From Oxalobacter sp. (lineage in GTDB: Bacteria > Pseudomonadota > Gammaproteobacteria > Burkholderiales > Burkholderiaceae_D): a DNA stretch of 53,133 bases. Location: contig JAEEYE010000001.1 of assembly GCA_016291665.1 (NCBI GenBank), positions 119,021 to 172,153 of the forward strand, given 5' to 3'. Position numbers and translations under genes: made by a program. The notes under the pieces were generated by a model. The model ran no database searches, had not been told where the DNA came from, and saw only the letters and a program-made list of their open reading frames with translations. Below, in pieces: positions 23,966 through 34,374 of this stretch; within the stretch, counting starts at the first letter, position 1, and each line of letters begins with the position of its first letter.

Positions 23966-25615
23966 ATGACTGACTCTCCTTCCACCGATACTGCTACGGA
24001 ATCACAGGACAACCTGACCAAACGGATTGCCCGTGAAGTTGCCCGCCGCCGCACCTTTGGCATCATCTCCCACCCTGACGCGGGTAAGACAACGTTGACT
24101 GAAAAGCTGTTGCTTTTCTCCGGCGCCATCCAATTGGCAGGAACCGTGAAAGCCAGAAAAAGCAGCCGCCATGCCACCTCAGACTGGATGGATATCGAAA
24201 AGCAGCGCGGCATCTCCGTTGCAAGCTCAGTCATGCAGTTTGAATACCGAGACCATATCTTCAACCTCTTGGATACCCCGGGCCACCAGGACTTTTCCGA
24301 AGACACTTACCGTGTGCTCACGGCCGTCGATACTGCCCTGATGGTGATTGACGCCGCAAACGGTGTCGAGGCACAGACCATCAAGCTACTTGAAGTCTGC
24401 AGGATGCGCAACACCCCAATCCTCACCTTCATGAATAAGTTAGACCGCGAGACAAAAGACCCACTGGAACTTTTGGACGAGATTGAAACCGTCCTCAAAA
24501 TCCGCTGTGCCCCCATTACCTGGCCGATTGGCATGGGTAAGAACTTCCGCGGGGTCTATCACCTGTTGAACGATGAAGTCATGCTCTTTGCCCCAGGCAG
24601 CGAAAAAGCCAACCAATCTTTTGAAGTCATCAAGGGCATTGACAATCCAAGGCTGCTGGAAATGTTCCCGCTTGAGATGGAACAGCTCCAGATGGAAGTC
24701 GAACTGGTCAAAGGCGCCTCCAACCCATGGAACCAAGACGAATTCCTGGAAGGCTCGCTGACCCCTGTCTTCTTTGGATCAGCCATCAACAATTTCGGCG
24801 TCCGGGAAATCCTGAACGCCTTGCTGGACTGGGCACAGCCACCATTAGGTCGCGACGCTACGGTACGCAACGTCAAACCTGATGAGAAAGCGTTTTCAGG
24901 ATTTGTCTTCAAGATCCAAGCCAATATGGATCCTGCCCACCGCGACCGTATCGCTTTCCTGCGCGTCTGTTCTGGCCGGTTTGAACGCGGCATGAAACTG
25001 AAACACCTCCGCCTCAACCGCGATGTCAAAGTCTCAAATGTTGTCACCTTCATGGCATCCAACAGGGAACAGGTCGAAGAAGCCTACGCAGGCGACATCA
25101 TAGGCCTGCCGAACCACGGTAACATGCAGATTGGCGACAGCTTTTCTGAAGGCGAAGCCCTGCAATTTACGGGTATCCCCTATTTCGCACCGGAAATCTT
25201 CCGCAGCGTACGCATCCGCAACCCGCTGAAGGTCAAACAATTACACAAGGGTCTCCAGCAGCTCGGCGAGGAAGGTGCCGTCCAGGTCTTCAAGCCCGTC
25301 ATGGGCAGCGACCTGATTCTCGGCGCTGTCGGTATGTTGCAGTTCGAAGTCGTTGCAAGCCGCCTTATGAACGAATACGGGGTTGATGCTGTTTTTGAAG
25401 GAACCCCTATCAGCACCGCCCGTTGGATTACTGCGAATGATCCCAAGAAACTAGATGAATTTGAAAAGGCACTCGCCCACAACATTGCCTATGATGCCGC
25501 TGGCAACATGACCTATCTTGCCTCATCAAACGTCAACCTACGCCTGACACAGGAACGTTGGCCGGACATCCAGTTCTTTGCAACACGGGAACACGCCGCC
25601 CATTTGAACGAGTAA
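23966..25615 (+). CDS. prfC: Peptide chain release factor 3
   Basis: This is a 549-residue translational GTPase that recycles RF1/RF2 from the ribosome after termination. G1 is [13 protein letters not shown], the switch region carries [14 protein letters not shown] and G4 is NKLDRE. Its C-terminal half has the RF3 domains, including [20 protein letters not shown]. The start at 23966 (MTDSPSTDT) gives a standard length; the open frame back to 23846 encodes a hydrophobic leader that overlaps the ssrA promoter region and is rejected. The gene diverges from ssrA. Confidence 0.96.
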   Translation: MTDSPSTDTATESQDNLTKRIAREVARRRTFGIISHPDAGKTTLTEKLLLFSGAIQLAGTVKARKSSRHATSDWMDIEKQRGISVASSVMQFEYRDHIFNLLDTPGHQDFSEDTYRVLTAVDTALMVIDAANGVEAQTIKLLEVCRMRNTPILTFMNKLDRETKDPLELLDEIETVLKIRCAPITWPIGMGKNFRGVYHLLNDEVMLFAPGSEKANQSFEVIKGIDNPRLLEMFPLEMEQLQMEVELVKGASNPWNQDEFLEGSLTPVFFGSAINNFGVREILNALLDWAQPPLGRDATVRNVKPDEKAFSGFVFKIQANMDPAHRDRIAFLRVCSGRFERGMKLKHLRLNRDVKVSNVVTFMASNREQVEEAYAGDIIGLPNHGNMQIGDSFSEGEALQFTGIPYFAPEIFRSVRIRNPLKVKQLHKGLQQLGEEGAVQVFKPVMGSDLILGAVGMLQFEVVASRLMNEYGVDAVFEGTPISTARWITANDPKKLDEFEKALAHNIAYDAAGNMTYLASSNVNLRLTQERWPDIQFFATREHAAHLNE

Positions 25616-25647
25616 TCCTGCTCCCAAGCAGCACTTTGAAATTGGGG

Positions 25648-26373
25648 CTACATCCCGCCCCAGATTGCATTGATGGCGGCGACAGCTGCCATCGCTGCTG
25701 TCTCGGTCCTTAGGATCCGATCACCCATTGAAACCGCAACAGCCCCACCAGCCAAAGCCAACGCTTCTTCCGTAGGCGTAAACCCGCCTTCAGGACCTAT
25801 CAGGAGGGTAAGGTTTCCCGGCTCTGTACTTTTAGCCCATGCCGGCAGGGGTAATGAGGCCTGCGGGCTCAAAAGAACCAAGGTCGAATCCCCTGCGACT
25901 TGGATGACTTCCTTTAAAGATACTGGCGATAGAATATCTGTCAACCTATTACGCCCACACTGTTCGCAGGCTGCATGGACGATAGACCGCCAGCGGCTCA
26001 CCCGTTTTTCTGCACGATCACTTTTCAACCGAACGACAGAACGTTCTGCTGAGACAGGCTGAACGGCCGCCACACCCAATTCAACCGCTTTCTCGACAAT
26101 AAGATCCATCTTGCCAGACTCAGGAATCCCTTGGGCCAATGTGATTCGGTAAGGCAGTTCACGCTCAACAGGGTCATGGCTTCGGATACTGACTGTAGCG
26201 GAATCCTTTCCGCGCGCAGACAGGACGGCATGGTACTCTCCCCCTTTACCATTAAAAAGGGTCAGCTCGCTGGCAGATTCCAGCCTTAAAACGGCAATAT
26301 GCTTCGCAATGGCTGGAGGCAACCTGATTTCGGTTCCAGCTGCAAGGTCACCATCATAAAAAAAACGTGGCAT
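25648..26373 (-). CDS. rsmE: 16S rRNA (uracil-1498-N3) methyltransferase
   Basis: This 241-residue protein is a SPOUT-class methyltransferase that methylates U1498 of 16S rRNA. An N-terminal PUA-like domain (MPRFFYDG, then KHIAVLRL) precedes the knotted catalytic domain. The cofactor-binding motifs are LLIGPEGGFTPTE and MGDRILRTETAA. It converges with prfC, leaving 32 bases between the two ends, and diverges from tkt over 109 bases. Confidence 0.95.
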   Translation of the reverse strand: MPRFFYDGDLAAGTEIRLPPAIAKHIAVLRLESASELTLFNGKGGEYHAVLSARGKDSATVSIRSHDPVERELPYRITLAQGIPESGKMDLIVEKAVELGVAAVQPVSAERSVVRLKSDRAEKRVSRWRSIVHAACEQCGRNRLTDILSPVSLKEVIQVAGDSTLVLLSPQASLPLPAWAKSTEPGNLTLLIGPEGGFTPTEEALALAGGAVAVSMGDRILRTETAAMAAVAAINAIWGGM

Positions 26374-26482
26374 TAACGGTAATCCCCGAGTGATGCAGAC
26401 ATATACAAAGAGCCTTACGTGAGCTCTGTCTGGTAGAATAACACCTTAATCTCGCTCTGGCGTTATCCCAACCATTTTTTAT

Positions 26483-28489
26483 ATGGCAGTCATGATTAAT
26501 ACGTTACCTGTAACAAAAATGGCTGGCGCCATCCGTGCGCTGGCAATGGATGCAATCCAAAAAGCCAATTCCGGTCATCCGGGCATGCCAATGGGCATGG
26601 CAGAGATCGCAGTAGCCCTCTGGGCTGGTCACTACCGGCACAACCCAGCCAATCCAACATGGTTCAACCGAGACCGCTTTATCCTCTCCAATGGGCATGG
26701 TTCCATGTTGCATTATGCATTGCTCCACCTGACAGGCTACGATGTTTCTATTGATGACTTAAAGAACTTCCGCCAGTTTGGCTCCAAAACGCCAGGCCAT
26801 CCTGAAGTGCATGTAACGCCCGGCATTGATACGACAACCGGCCCATTGGGGCAGGGCATCACCAATGCCGTCGGCATGGCCCTTGCAGAAAAGCTCCTTG
26901 CCCAGGAATTCAACCGCAAAGATTTCAACCTGGTTGACCATTACACGTATGTCTTCATGGGTGATGGCTGCATGATGGAAGGCATCTCCCACGAAGCCTG
27001 TTCATTGGCAGGCACCTGGAAACTGAACAAACTCATTGCCTTTTACGATGACAACGGCATCTCTATTGACGGCGATGTCAAAGGCTGGTTGACGGACGAC
27101 ACCCAGAAACGCTTTGAATCCTATGGCTGGAACGTTATTGCCAACGTCAATGGGCATGACGCCATTGCAATCGATGCCGCCATCACAAAGGCAAAAGCAT
27201 CCGATAAGCCTACGCTCATCATCTGTAAGACAGTCATCGGCAAGGGTTCCCCCAACAAAGCCGGTCTTAACAAGATCCATGGGGCGCCATTGGGTGACGA
27301 TGAGATTGCGTTGACCAGGAAAGCCATCGACTGGCCATACCCTGCCTTTGAAATCCCTGCAGATGTCTATCAAGCCTGGGATGCAAAGGCCAGCGGCACA
27401 GCAAATGAAAATGCCTGGAACGCGCTTCTTAACGCCTATACAAAGCAGTACCCTCAAGAAGCGGCTGAATTCTCACGCCGGATTGCTGGCCAATTGCCAG
27501 AAGTTCTCGACAAGACCATCAACGGTTACGTTGCCGAATGCCAATCCAAGAAAGAGAAAATCGCCACCCGCAAAGCCAGCCAGAATGCCATCAACGCACT
27601 AGCGCCTGTTTTGCCGGAATTCCTCGGTGGTTCCGCTGACCTGACAGGTTCCAACCTCACCAATTGGACTGGATGCGTCCCCGTCCGTGAGGGCAAGCTG
27701 GGTAATTACATCAGCTACGGAGTCCGTGAATTCGGCATGGCTGCCATTATGAACGGGGTTGTCCTACACGGCGGTTACCTGCCGTTTGGCGGGACATTTC
27801 TGACCTTTTCCGACTATTGTCGGAACGCCATCCGCATGTCTGCCCTGATGAGAATCGGCACCATCTATGTCTTTACCCATGACTCGATAGGTGTCGGCGA
27901 GGACGGACCGACCCACCAGCCTGTTGAGCATGTCGCCAGCATGCGGCTCATTCCTGGTCTTACCGTCTGGCGCCCCTGCGATACTGTTGAAACGGCTGTT
28001 GCTTGGGGGTGCGCCGTTAAATCACGTCATGAACCAAGTGTCCTGGCCCTGACCCGCCAAGGCCTGCCCTGCTTTGACCGCACACCAGAACAGGTTGCCG
28101 CCATCCAAAAGGGTGGCTATGTATTAAGGGATATCCCTAACGCCAAGGTTGTCCTGATTGCAACCGGTTCCGAAGTCGCGCTGGCTATGGACGCTGCTGA
28201 AGCGCTTGCCCAAAAGGGAATCGGCGCCCGCGTTGTTTCGATGCCTTCGACCACCCTCTTTGACAGGCAGGATGCCGCCTACCAGGAAAGTGTCCTTCCT
28301 AAAGAGTTGCCTCGGATAGCGATTGAGGCCGGTACTATAGACACCTGGTACAAGTATACGGGACTTGGCGGTGCAGTCATCGGTATGACATCCTTTGGTG
28401 ATTCGGCGCCTGCAGGTGTATTGTTCAAGCACTTTGGCTTTACTGTCGAAAACGTCGTCGCTAAGGCAGAACTGGTATTGGATAAATAA
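26483..28489 (+). CDS. tkt: Transketolase
   Basis: This 668-residue enzyme moves two-carbon units between sugar phosphates in the pentose phosphate pathway. Family landmarks are [13 protein letters not shown] near the N-terminus, the thiamine diphosphate site [13 protein letters not shown], the [10 protein letters not shown] block and the pyrimidine domain with [16 protein letters not shown]. Length is normal. An in-frame ATG at 26492 is an alternative start. A terminator follows, then gap, so the two carbon-metabolism genes are neighbours with at least partly separate transcripts. Confidence 0.97.
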   Translation: MAVMINTLPVTKMAGAIRALAMDAIQKANSGHPGMPMGMAEIAVALWAGHYRHNPANPTWFNRDRFILSNGHGSMLHYALLHLTGYDVSIDDLKNFRQFGSKTPGHPEVHVTPGIDTTTGPLGQGITNAVGMALAEKLLAQEFNRKDFNLVDHYTYVFMGDGCMMEGISHEACSLAGTWKLNKLIAFYDDNGISIDGDVKGWLTDDTQKRFESYGWNVIANVNGHDAIAIDAAITKAKASDKPTLIICKTVIGKGSPNKAGLNKIHGAPLGDDEIALTRKAIDWPYPAFEIPADVYQAWDAKASGTANENAWNALLNAYTKQYPQEAAEFSRRIAGQLPEVLDKTINGYVAECQSKKEKIATRKASQNAINALAPVLPEFLGGSADLTGSNLTNWTGCVPVREGKLGNYISYGVREFGMAAIMNGVVLHGGYLPFGGTFLTFSDYCRNAIRMSALMRIGTIYVFTHDSIGVGEDGPTHQPVEHVASMRLIPGLTVWRPCDTVETAVAWGCAVKSRHEPSVLALTRQGLPCFDRTPEQVAAIQKGGYVLRDIPNAKVVLIATGSEVALAMDAAEALAQKGIGARVVSMPSTTLFDRQDAAYQESVLPKELPRIAIEAGTIDTWYKYTGLGGAVIGMTSFGDSAPAGVLFKHFGFTVENVVAKAELVLDK

Positions 28490-28497
28490 AAAAGTAC

Positions 28498-28521
28498 ATG
28501 GCGCCTTTGGGCGCCATTTTC
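28498..28521 (+). terminator. Intrinsic terminator after tkt
   Basis: ATGGCGCC (28498-28505) and GGCGCCAT (28510-28517) form a perfect 8-bp stem with a TTTG loop, running into TTTTC. Confidence 0.8.
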
Positions 28522-28563
28522 GTAACAACTGACTGATATTTTCACAAAACGGGAGAGAGCCCT

Positions 28564-29577
28564 ATGACTATCCGTGTAGCAATCAATGGTTTTGGCCGCA
28601 TCGGCCGCAATGTCTTACGTGCCCACTATGAATATGGCAAGAAAAACGATGTTGAGATTGTTGCCATCAATGATTTAGGCTCGTTGGACATCCTTGCTCA
28701 TCTGACAAAGTACGACACCGTCCATGGCAAATTCAACGCTGACGTTGTTATCGATGGAGATGCACTGGTTGTCAATGGCGACCGTATCAAAGTAACAAGC
28801 ATCCGCAATCCAGAAGAATTACCGTGGAAAGAACTGAACATTGATGTCGTCATGGAATGCACCGGCCTCTTCACCTCAAAGTCGGCCGCTTCCGCGCATC
28901 TGAAGGCTGGCGCCAAGAAAGTCCTGATCTCAGCACCTGGCGGCAAAGACGTTGACGCAACGGTCGTCTATGGTGTCAACCAAGACGTCCTGAAGGCTTC
29001 AGATACTGTCGTTTCAAACGCTTCCTGCACGACGAACTGCCTGGCTCCTGTTGCTTGGGCATTGAATGAAAAACTGGGTATCGTCAAAGGTTTGATGACA
29101 ACCGTCCATTCCTACACTAACGACCAGCGCCTAACCGACGTTGCCCACCGCGATCCACGCAGGGCACGCGCCGCTGCCTTGAACATTATCCCAACCCGCA
29201 CTGGCGCAGCAGCTGCTGTCGGCCTGGTTCTGCCTGAACTTGTCGGCAAGTTTGACGGCTTTGCCATGCGTGTGCCAACCGCCAACGTTTCTGTCGTTGA
29301 CCTGACCTTCACAGCAGCACGCGACACCACAGTTGAAGAAGTCAACGCCATCATCAAGGAAGCATCTGAAGGCAAACTGAAAGGAATCCTTGGCTACAAT
29401 ACCGAACCACTGGTTTCCACAGACTTCAACCATGATCCACATTCCAGCGTCTTTGATGCAACCCAGACCCGTATCGTTGGCGGCAACCTCGTCAAGATCC
29501 TATCCTGGTACGACAATGAATGGGGTTTCTCCTGCCGCATGCTGGACAATGCCGAAGCTATGATGGCAGCAAAATAA
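28564..29577 (+). CDS. gap: Type I glyceraldehyde-3-phosphate dehydrogenase
   Basis: This 337-residue tetrameric enzyme oxidises glyceraldehyde 3-phosphate with NAD in glycolysis and gluconeogenesis. It shows the Rossmann start [16 protein letters not shown], the active-site cysteine in [12 protein letters not shown] and the C-terminal [12 protein letters not shown]. The ribosome site GGGAGAGAG precedes the ATG. It is transcribed after tkt and ends in a hairpin shared with the convergent hslU gene. Confidence 0.97.
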   Translation: MTIRVAINGFGRIGRNVLRAHYEYGKKNDVEIVAINDLGSLDILAHLTKYDTVHGKFNADVVIDGDALVVNGDRIKVTSIRNPEELPWKELNIDVVMECTGLFTSKSAASAHLKAGAKKVLISAPGGKDVDATVVYGVNQDVLKASDTVVSNASCTTNCLAPVAWALNEKLGIVKGLMTTVHSYTNDQRLTDVAHRDPRRARAAALNIIPTRTGAAAAVGLVLPELVGKFDGFAMRVPTANVSVVDLTFTAARDTTVEEVNAIIKEASEGKLKGILGYNTEPLVSTDFNHDPHSSVFDATQTRIVGGNLVKILSWYDNEWGFSCRMLDNAEAMMAAK

Positions 29578-29594
29578 GCCAGCACCTTTCACAC

Positions 29595-29634
29595 AAAAGC
29601 CCGCATTTTCTGATTAAACGCGGGCTTTTGTTTT
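29595..29634. terminator. Bidirectional terminator between gap and hslU
   Basis: AAAAGCCCGC (29595-29604) and GCGGGCTTTT (29620-29629) form a perfect 10-bp stem with a 15-base loop. Plus-strand reading ends in TTTTGTTTT. On the minus strand the mirror arm also ends in TTTTGTG, so it can serve both convergent genes. Confidence 0.82.
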
Positions 29635-29650
29635 ACCTGACTGACGATAA

Positions 29651-30988
29651 TCACAGGACGTAACGCGACAGATCCTCGTTCTCAGAAAGTTCATCCAAGC
29701 GTTCATTGACGTAATCCTTAGTAATCGTCAATGTACTGCCACCACAACTGACCGCAGTGAACGATATTTCCTCCAGCAAGCGTTCCATCACTGTGTACAG
29801 GCGTCTCGCACCGATATTTTCCGTACGTTCATTGACCGTGTAGGAAATCTCCGCCAGACGATGGATTGCTTCCCTGTCAAATTCCAGGTTCAATCCTTCG
29901 GTAGCAAGCAATGCCTTGTATTGGGAGATAAGGCTTGCTTCGGTACTGGTCAGGATCTGTTCAAAATCCGCAATCGAAAGCGATTCCAGTTCAACCCTAA
30001 TCGGGAAACGCCCCTGTAATTCTGGGATCAGGTCTGACGGCTTAGCCAGCTGGAAAGCGCCCGACGCAATGAACAGGATATGATCAGTCTTGATCATGCC
30101 ATACTTGGTATTGACGGTCGTTCCCTCAACCAACGGCAACAGGTCACGCTGAACGCCAGCACGGGAAACGTCCGCGCCACCGGTCGTCTCAGAACGGGAA
30201 GCGATCTTGTCAACCTCGTCCAAGAAGACAATCCCGTTCTGCTCAACATTGCTGATTGCCTTCTGCTTGATTTCGTCTTCATTGACCAACTTGGATGCTT
30301 CCTCTTCAAGCATCAGTTTTAAGGCTTCGCTGACCTTGACCTTGCGCTTTTTCTTCCGCCCACTATTCATACCGGAAAACATGGACTTAATCTGCTCGGT
30401 CATCTCTTCCATACCCGGGGGCGCCATGATTTCCATATGCGGCCCTTGGTCGGCAACCTCAATCTCAATTTCCTTCTCGTTCAAGGTTCCCTCACGCAAC
30501 TGCTTCCGGAACCGCTGACGCGTATTCTCATTGGACGCAGGTGCTGTCCTGTCCGTATTAAGGCCAAAGTCTGGCGCTGGCGGAATCAAGATATCCAATA
30601 CCCGATCTTCCGCAGCATCGGCAGCCTTAGAGCGGACTTTCTTCATTTCCGCTTCGCGGGTCTGCTTAACACCGATATCAATCAAATCACGGATAATCGT
30701 ATCCACGTCACGGCCAACGTACCCGACCTCAGTAAACTTGGTCGCTTCAATCTTGATGAACGGCGCCTCAGCCAACCGTGCCAGTCGACGCGCGATTTCC
30801 GTCTTACCAACACCCGTCGGCCCGATCATCAGAATGTTCTTCGGTGTGATTTCATGCCGTAAAGGTTCCTGGACCTGCTGGCGGCGCCAGCGGTTCCTTA
30901 AAGCGACAGCAACGGCCCTTTTTGCCTTGGATTGTCCGACAACATGCTTGTCCAATTCCGTGACAATCTCTTTGGGGGTGAGATTCAT
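29651..30988 (-). CDS. hslU: ATP-dependent protease ATPase subunit HslU
   Basis: This 445-residue AAA+ unfoldase (ClpY) forms rings that feed proteins to HslV. It has Walker [16 protein letters not shown], Walker [12 protein letters not shown] and the typical C-terminal tail DLSRYVL that activates HslV. The pore motif is seen as the GYVG in [12 protein letters not shown]. The start at 30988 (MNLTPKEIV) has AAGGG 7 bases upstream; the open frame back to 31093 overlaps hslV and is rejected. It follows hslV by 25 bases in one operon. Confidence 0.97.
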   Translation of the reverse strand: MNLTPKEIVTELDKHVVGQSKAKRAVAVALRNRWRRQQVQEPLRHEITPKNILMIGPTGVGKTEIARRLARLAEAPFIKIEATKFTEVGYVGRDVDTIIRDLIDIGVKQTREAEMKKVRSKAADAAEDRVLDILIPPAPDFGLNTDRTAPASNENTRQRFRKQLREGTLNEKEIEIEVADQGPHMEIMAPPGMEEMTEQIKSMFSGMNSGRKKKRKVKVSEALKLMLEEEASKLVNEDEIKQKAISNVEQNGIVFLDEVDKIASRSETTGGADVSRAGVQRDLLPLVEGTTVNTKYGMIKTDHILFIASGAFQLAKPSDLIPELQGRFPIRVELESLSIADFEQILTSTEASLISQYKALLATEGLNLEFDREAIHRLAEISYTVNERTENIGARRLYTVMERLLEEISFTAVSCGGSTLTITKDYVNERLDELSENEDLSRYVL

Positions 30989-31013
30989 GGTTACCCTTTG
31001 TTCAAATGGAGTC

Positions 31014-31550
31014 CTACTCCAAAGTTTCGATAATATGTGAACTATTCGTATAAATGCAGATATCGCCTGCAATCTCCAGCGACTTCTTGACAATCTCGCT
31101 CGGAGGAAGATCCGTATTCCTGAGCAATGCTAATGCAGCAGACTGAGCATAAGGACCACCAGAACCAATGGCACCGACACCTTCCTCTGGTTCCAAAACA
31201 TCTCCATTACCCGTAATGCAAAGCGTAGACGATTTGTCTGCGACCAGAAGCATTGCTTCCAAGCGGCGCAGCATCCTGTCTGTCCGCCAGTCTTTCGCCA
31301 GCTCAACAGAAGCGCGCACGAGGTTGCCCTGGTGCTTCTCAAGTTTTGCCTCAAACCGCTCAATCAAGGTAAAGGCATCTGCCGTTCCACCGGCAAAGCC
31401 CGCTAGGACACGACCGCCAAAAAGCTTGCGCACCTTGCGCGCTGTCCCCTTGATGACAATATTGCCCAGTGTGACCTGGCCATCACCACCAAGTGCGACT
31501 GTATCACCCCGACGGACGGAGACAATGGTTGTTCCGTGAAACTGTTCCAT
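31014..31550 (-). CDS. hslV: ATP-dependent protease proteolytic subunit HslV
   Basis: This 178-residue threonine protease (ClpQ) forms the proteolytic core of HslUV. Processing after MEQFHG exposes the catalytic threonine in TTIVSVRRG. The GGDGQVTLG and [20 protein letters not shown] blocks are standard. It is first in the hslVU operon, behind a sigma-32-like promoter. HslUV degrades misfolded proteins in heat stress. Confidence 0.97.
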   Translation of the reverse strand: MEQFHGTTIVSVRRGDTVALGGDGQVTLGNIVIKGTARKVRKLFGGRVLAGFAGGTADAFTLIERFEAKLEKHQGNLVRASVELAKDWRTDRMLRRLEAMLLVADKSSTLCITGNGDVLEPEEGVGAIGSGGPYAQSAALALLRNTDLPPSEIVKKSLEIAGDICIYTNSSHIIETLE

Positions 31551-31582
31551 ATGCTTTCCTGAATTCTGTTATCTGGATAATA

Positions 31583-31608
31583 ATGGGGGCACCTTGAAAA
31601 ATTTCAAG
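31583..31608 (-). promoter_or_regulatory. Sigma-32 (RpoH)-type heat-shock promoter of hslVU
   Basis: On the minus strand CTTGAAA (31608-31602) is followed after 13 bases by CCCCAT (31588-31583), next to the consensus for sigma-32. The site is 33 bases before the hslV ATG. Its -35 is half of an 18-bp near-perfect palindrome, CCTTGAAAAATTTCAAGG (31592-31609). Confidence 0.85.
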
Positions 31609-31660
31609 GGGCTCCCAAAACCGATAGTGTACTCCCGTAACAGCACAATATCTCAGCACC

Positions 31661-31680
31661 GCCCTGTTATAATGCAGGGC
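31661..31680 (+). promoter_or_regulatory. Extended -10 promoter of rep inside an inverted repeat
   Basis: TGTTATAAT gives a TGn extended -10 with perfect TATAAT (31668-31673). GCCCTG (31661) and CAGGGC (31675) are a 6-bp inverted repeat that brackets it. The -35 region is poor, as is common for extended -10 promoters. The rep ATG is about 30 bases downstream. Confidence 0.6.
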
Positions 31681-31706
31681 TCAATTAAAAAGGAGTCAGA
31701 CAGAGT

Positions 31707-33764
31707 ATGTCGCAAACGGTTTTGAATGGGCTAAATCCGCAACAACGTGAGGCAGTGGCTTACCTTGATGGCCCCTGCCTAGTACTTGCCGGCGCGGGAT
31801 CAGGCAAAACCCGTGTCATCACCCAAAAAATCGTCCACATGATTGAGACGGGCAAGTATGAGCCCCAGCATATTGCCGCCTTGACCTTCACAAACAAGGC
31901 GGCTGCCGAAATGCGTGAACGTATCGGGAAAATGCTCTCCGACACAGACCAGGCTTCCCTCCTGACCGTCTCAACATTCCACTCCTTGGGCGTCAAGATA
32001 CTCAGGCAGGAGCACGCAGCCCTTAGCCTGAAACCCCGCTTCTCCATCATGGACAGCGATGACTGCTTTTCTGTGATCCAAGACCTTTCAAAAACCACCG
32101 ACCGAAAGATCATCAGCAATGTCCAGATGACCATATCACTCTGGAAAAATGCCATGATCTCACCTGAAAAAGCTTTGGCTGAGGCTGAGAATGAACAGCA
32201 GGCCTATGCCGCGCGGGTCTACATGAGCTATATTGCAACACTCTCCGCTTATCAAGCAGTGGACTTCGACGACCTGATCAGGCTACCGGTCAAGCTCTTT
32301 ACGGAACACCCTGAAATACGCGACAAGTGGCAAAGGCAGATCCGGTATCTGTTGATTGATGAATACCAAGACACCAACGAATGCCAGTATGCGCTTGTCA
32401 AACTCCTTGTCACAGGGCTGGGAAAAAAACCGATGTTCACGGCTGTCGGGGACGATGACCAGGCAATCTATGCCTGGCGCGGTGCAACTCTTGAAAACCT
32501 AAAATCCTTACAGAAGGACTTTCCTGACTTAAAAGTCATCCGCCTGGAGCAGAATTACCGCTCCTCCATGCGCATCCTGAAAGCGGCCAACTCGGTCATT
32601 ACAAACAACCCCAAACTCTTTGAGAAAAAGCTCTGGTCGGAACACGGGCTTGGCGATCCTGTCATAGCTCAGGGAATGCCTGATGAAGAAACGGAAGCCG
32701 CCCAAGTCATTATGCAGCTGTCTAACAAGCGGTTCGAGCGGCGTGCCAAATATGCCGACTTCGCCATCCTCTACCGTAGCAACTACCAAGCCCGCGTCTT
32801 TGAAACGGCCTTAAGGAAAGAGAACATCCCCTACACCATCTCAGGCGGACAGAGTTTCTTCTCCCGCGCAGAAATCCGCGACCTGATCGCTTACCTGCGC
32901 CTGATTGCCAATGCCGACGATGACCCAGCATTCATCCGTGCCGCAACAACGCCGCGCCGTGGTATCGGCGAAGGGACATTAAGCACATTAGGCACCTTCG
33001 CAGGTCAATGGGGATGTTCCCTGTTTGAGGCCGCATTCAAGAACAGCATTGAAACAAAACTGCCCACCCGTCAACTGCGCCCCTTACGGGAATTCTGCAG
33101 CTTCATCAACCAGATTGCCGAACGCGCAGGCCGCCCGGCATCGAAAGGGGAAACCGCAGCTGAACTTTTAGATGACCTAATCAAGGAAATCGGCTACGAG
33201 CGCTACTTGTACAACAGCACTGACGAAAGAACCGCCAAGACCAAATGGCAACATTGCCTTGAATTTACGGACTGGCTGAAAAGGAAATGCCTGGGAAACC
33301 TACAGGAGATGGATCCTGAACGCACGCTCTTGGAAGTCACCCAGATGGTCGCCATCATGACGATGCTTGATGGCAAGGAAACCGAACAGGATGCTGTCCA
33401 TCTTTCAACATTGCACGCCGCAAAAGGGCTAGAATTCCCGCATGTGTACCTGGTTGGTGTTGAAGAAGGACTCCTGCCGCACACGCAGCGCGACGACGAC
33501 CTCCCCGCAGAAAAACTGGCGGAACGGATACAAGAAGAACGTCGCCTCATGTATGTCGGCATCACAAGAGCGCAACGCTCGCTACAGGTATCCTGGTGTA
33601 AAAAAAGGCAACAGGCCCGTGAGACAGTGGATCGCAAACCCTCCCGTTTCATCGAAGAAATGAAACTGAACGAAGGGGATGCCGTCGCAAAAAGCGAGGA
33701 AGTCTTGACCCCAAAACAGAGGATTGCACGCCTCAAGGCACTTCTGAGTACCAAAAAAGAATAA
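31707..33764 (+). CDS. rep: ATP-dependent DNA helicase Rep
   Basis: This 685-residue superfamily 1A helicase unwinds DNA 3' to 5' and helps replication forks past protein blocks. All motifs are present: AGSGKTRVITQKI, TFTNKAAAEMRERI, DEYQDTNECQ, VGDDDQAIYAWRG, EQNYRSS, the LSTLHAAKGLEFPHVYL block and YVGITRAQRSL. The FDDLIRLPVKLF segment and the absence of a UvrD-type long C-terminus favour Rep over UvrD. AAGGAG precedes the ATG by about 12 bases. Confidence 0.92.
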   Translation: MSQTVLNGLNPQQREAVAYLDGPCLVLAGAGSGKTRVITQKIVHMIETGKYEPQHIAALTFTNKAAAEMRERIGKMLSDTDQASLLTVSTFHSLGVKILRQEHAALSLKPRFSIMDSDDCFSVIQDLSKTTDRKIISNVQMTISLWKNAMISPEKALAEAENEQQAYAARVYMSYIATLSAYQAVDFDDLIRLPVKLFTEHPEIRDKWQRQIRYLLIDEYQDTNECQYALVKLLVTGLGKKPMFTAVGDDDQAIYAWRGATLENLKSLQKDFPDLKVIRLEQNYRSSMRILKAANSVITNNPKLFEKKLWSEHGLGDPVIAQGMPDEETEAAQVIMQLSNKRFERRAKYADFAILYRSNYQARVFETALRKENIPYTISGGQSFFSRAEIRDLIAYLRLIANADDDPAFIRAATTPRRGIGEGTLSTLGTFAGQWGCSLFEAAFKNSIETKLPTRQLRPLREFCSFINQIAERAGRPASKGETAAELLDDLIKEIGYERYLYNSTDERTAKTKWQHCLEFTDWLKRKCLGNLQEMDPERTLLEVTQMVAIMTMLDGKETEQDAVHLSTLHAAKGLEFPHVYLVGVEEGLLPHTQRDDDLPAEKLAERIQEERRLMYVGITRAQRSLQVSWCKKRQQARETVDRKPSRFIEEMKLNEGDAVAKSEEVLTPKQRIARLKALLSTKKE

Positions 33765-33814
33765 AGACAAAGCCTATTGGTTTGGTTTGTATTGATGCAG
33801 ATTGTGGAGCCATT

Positions 33815-34012
33815 ATGAATACGGATGAAAGACTGACCGACCTTGAAATTAGGATTACCCATCAAGAAGACATGATTGATGAACTTAACAAGGAACTCTA
33901 CCGTCAGCACCTGAAAATCACTGACCTTGAGTCCCTTATTAAGGAACTGGCAGTCAGGCTTGTCGACATAGAAAGCGGCAGACCAATCAATGAGCCGCCG
34001 CCACACTATTAA
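33815..34012 (+). CDS. slyX: SlyX family protein
   Basis: This is a 65-residue protein of the SlyX family. It has a strongly coiled-coil N-terminal two-thirds (RLTDLEIRITHQEDMIDELN) and the typical short C-terminus ending PPPHY. The function of SlyX is unclear. The start at 33815 has GGAG 7 bases upstream. It begins a small cluster, slyX, DUF2288, pth, with very short gaps. Confidence 0.88.
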   Translation: MNTDERLTDLEIRITHQEDMIDELNKELYRQHLKITDLESLIKELAVRLVDIESGRPINEPPPHY

Positions 34013-34032
34013 TGCAAAGCAGGAATATCGCT

Positions 34033-34362
34033 ATGAGCCAAGAAAAGACAAAAGACATCAAGGCAGAACAGGAAAAACTGCAATATGCCCGGATCAACAT
34101 GGAAACCGCCAAGATTTCCTGGAAAGAGCTGGAACGCTTCTTCGCAGCCGGCCGACTCATTTCAGTCATAGACAGCGTTGACATGATCAAGGTTGCCCAA
34201 CTGATGGAAAAAGATGACGCAAAAGCCATCAAAGAAATGCTGGATAAACGCGAAATTGAACGGCTGTCCGATGAACAGGCAAAGGTTTGGGCAGACACCA
34301 ACCCCACCCTTTGGGCCGTTGTGGTGAAACCCTGGATCCTGGTCCAGCTCCGCGTCAATTAA
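34033..34362 (+). CDS. DUF2288 family protein
   Basis: This 109-residue soluble protein matches the DUF2288 family: ETAKISWKELERFFAAG, then a LSDEQAKVWADTNPTLWAVV block and the C-terminal VKPWILVQ. No function is known for the family. The start at 34033 follows AGGA; the frame is open a little upstream. It lies 20 bases after slyX and 12 bases before pth. Confidence 0.85.
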   Translation: MSQEKTKDIKAEQEKLQYARINMETAKISWKELERFFAAGRLISVIDSVDMIKVAQLMEKDDAKAIKEMLDKREIERLSDEQAKVWADTNPTLWAVVVKPWILVQLRVN

Positions 34363-34374
34363 CTGGAAACACTT

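Noticed and set aside
25616-25647. Short CTGCT/AGCAG hairpin between prfC and rsmE
   Set aside because: Five pairs and no T-run; too weak to call a terminator.
33203-34006. 267-codon open frame antisense to rep and slyX
   Set aside because: It lies opposite well-conserved coding sequence, has no ribosome site and no recognisable motif; it is a shadow frame.
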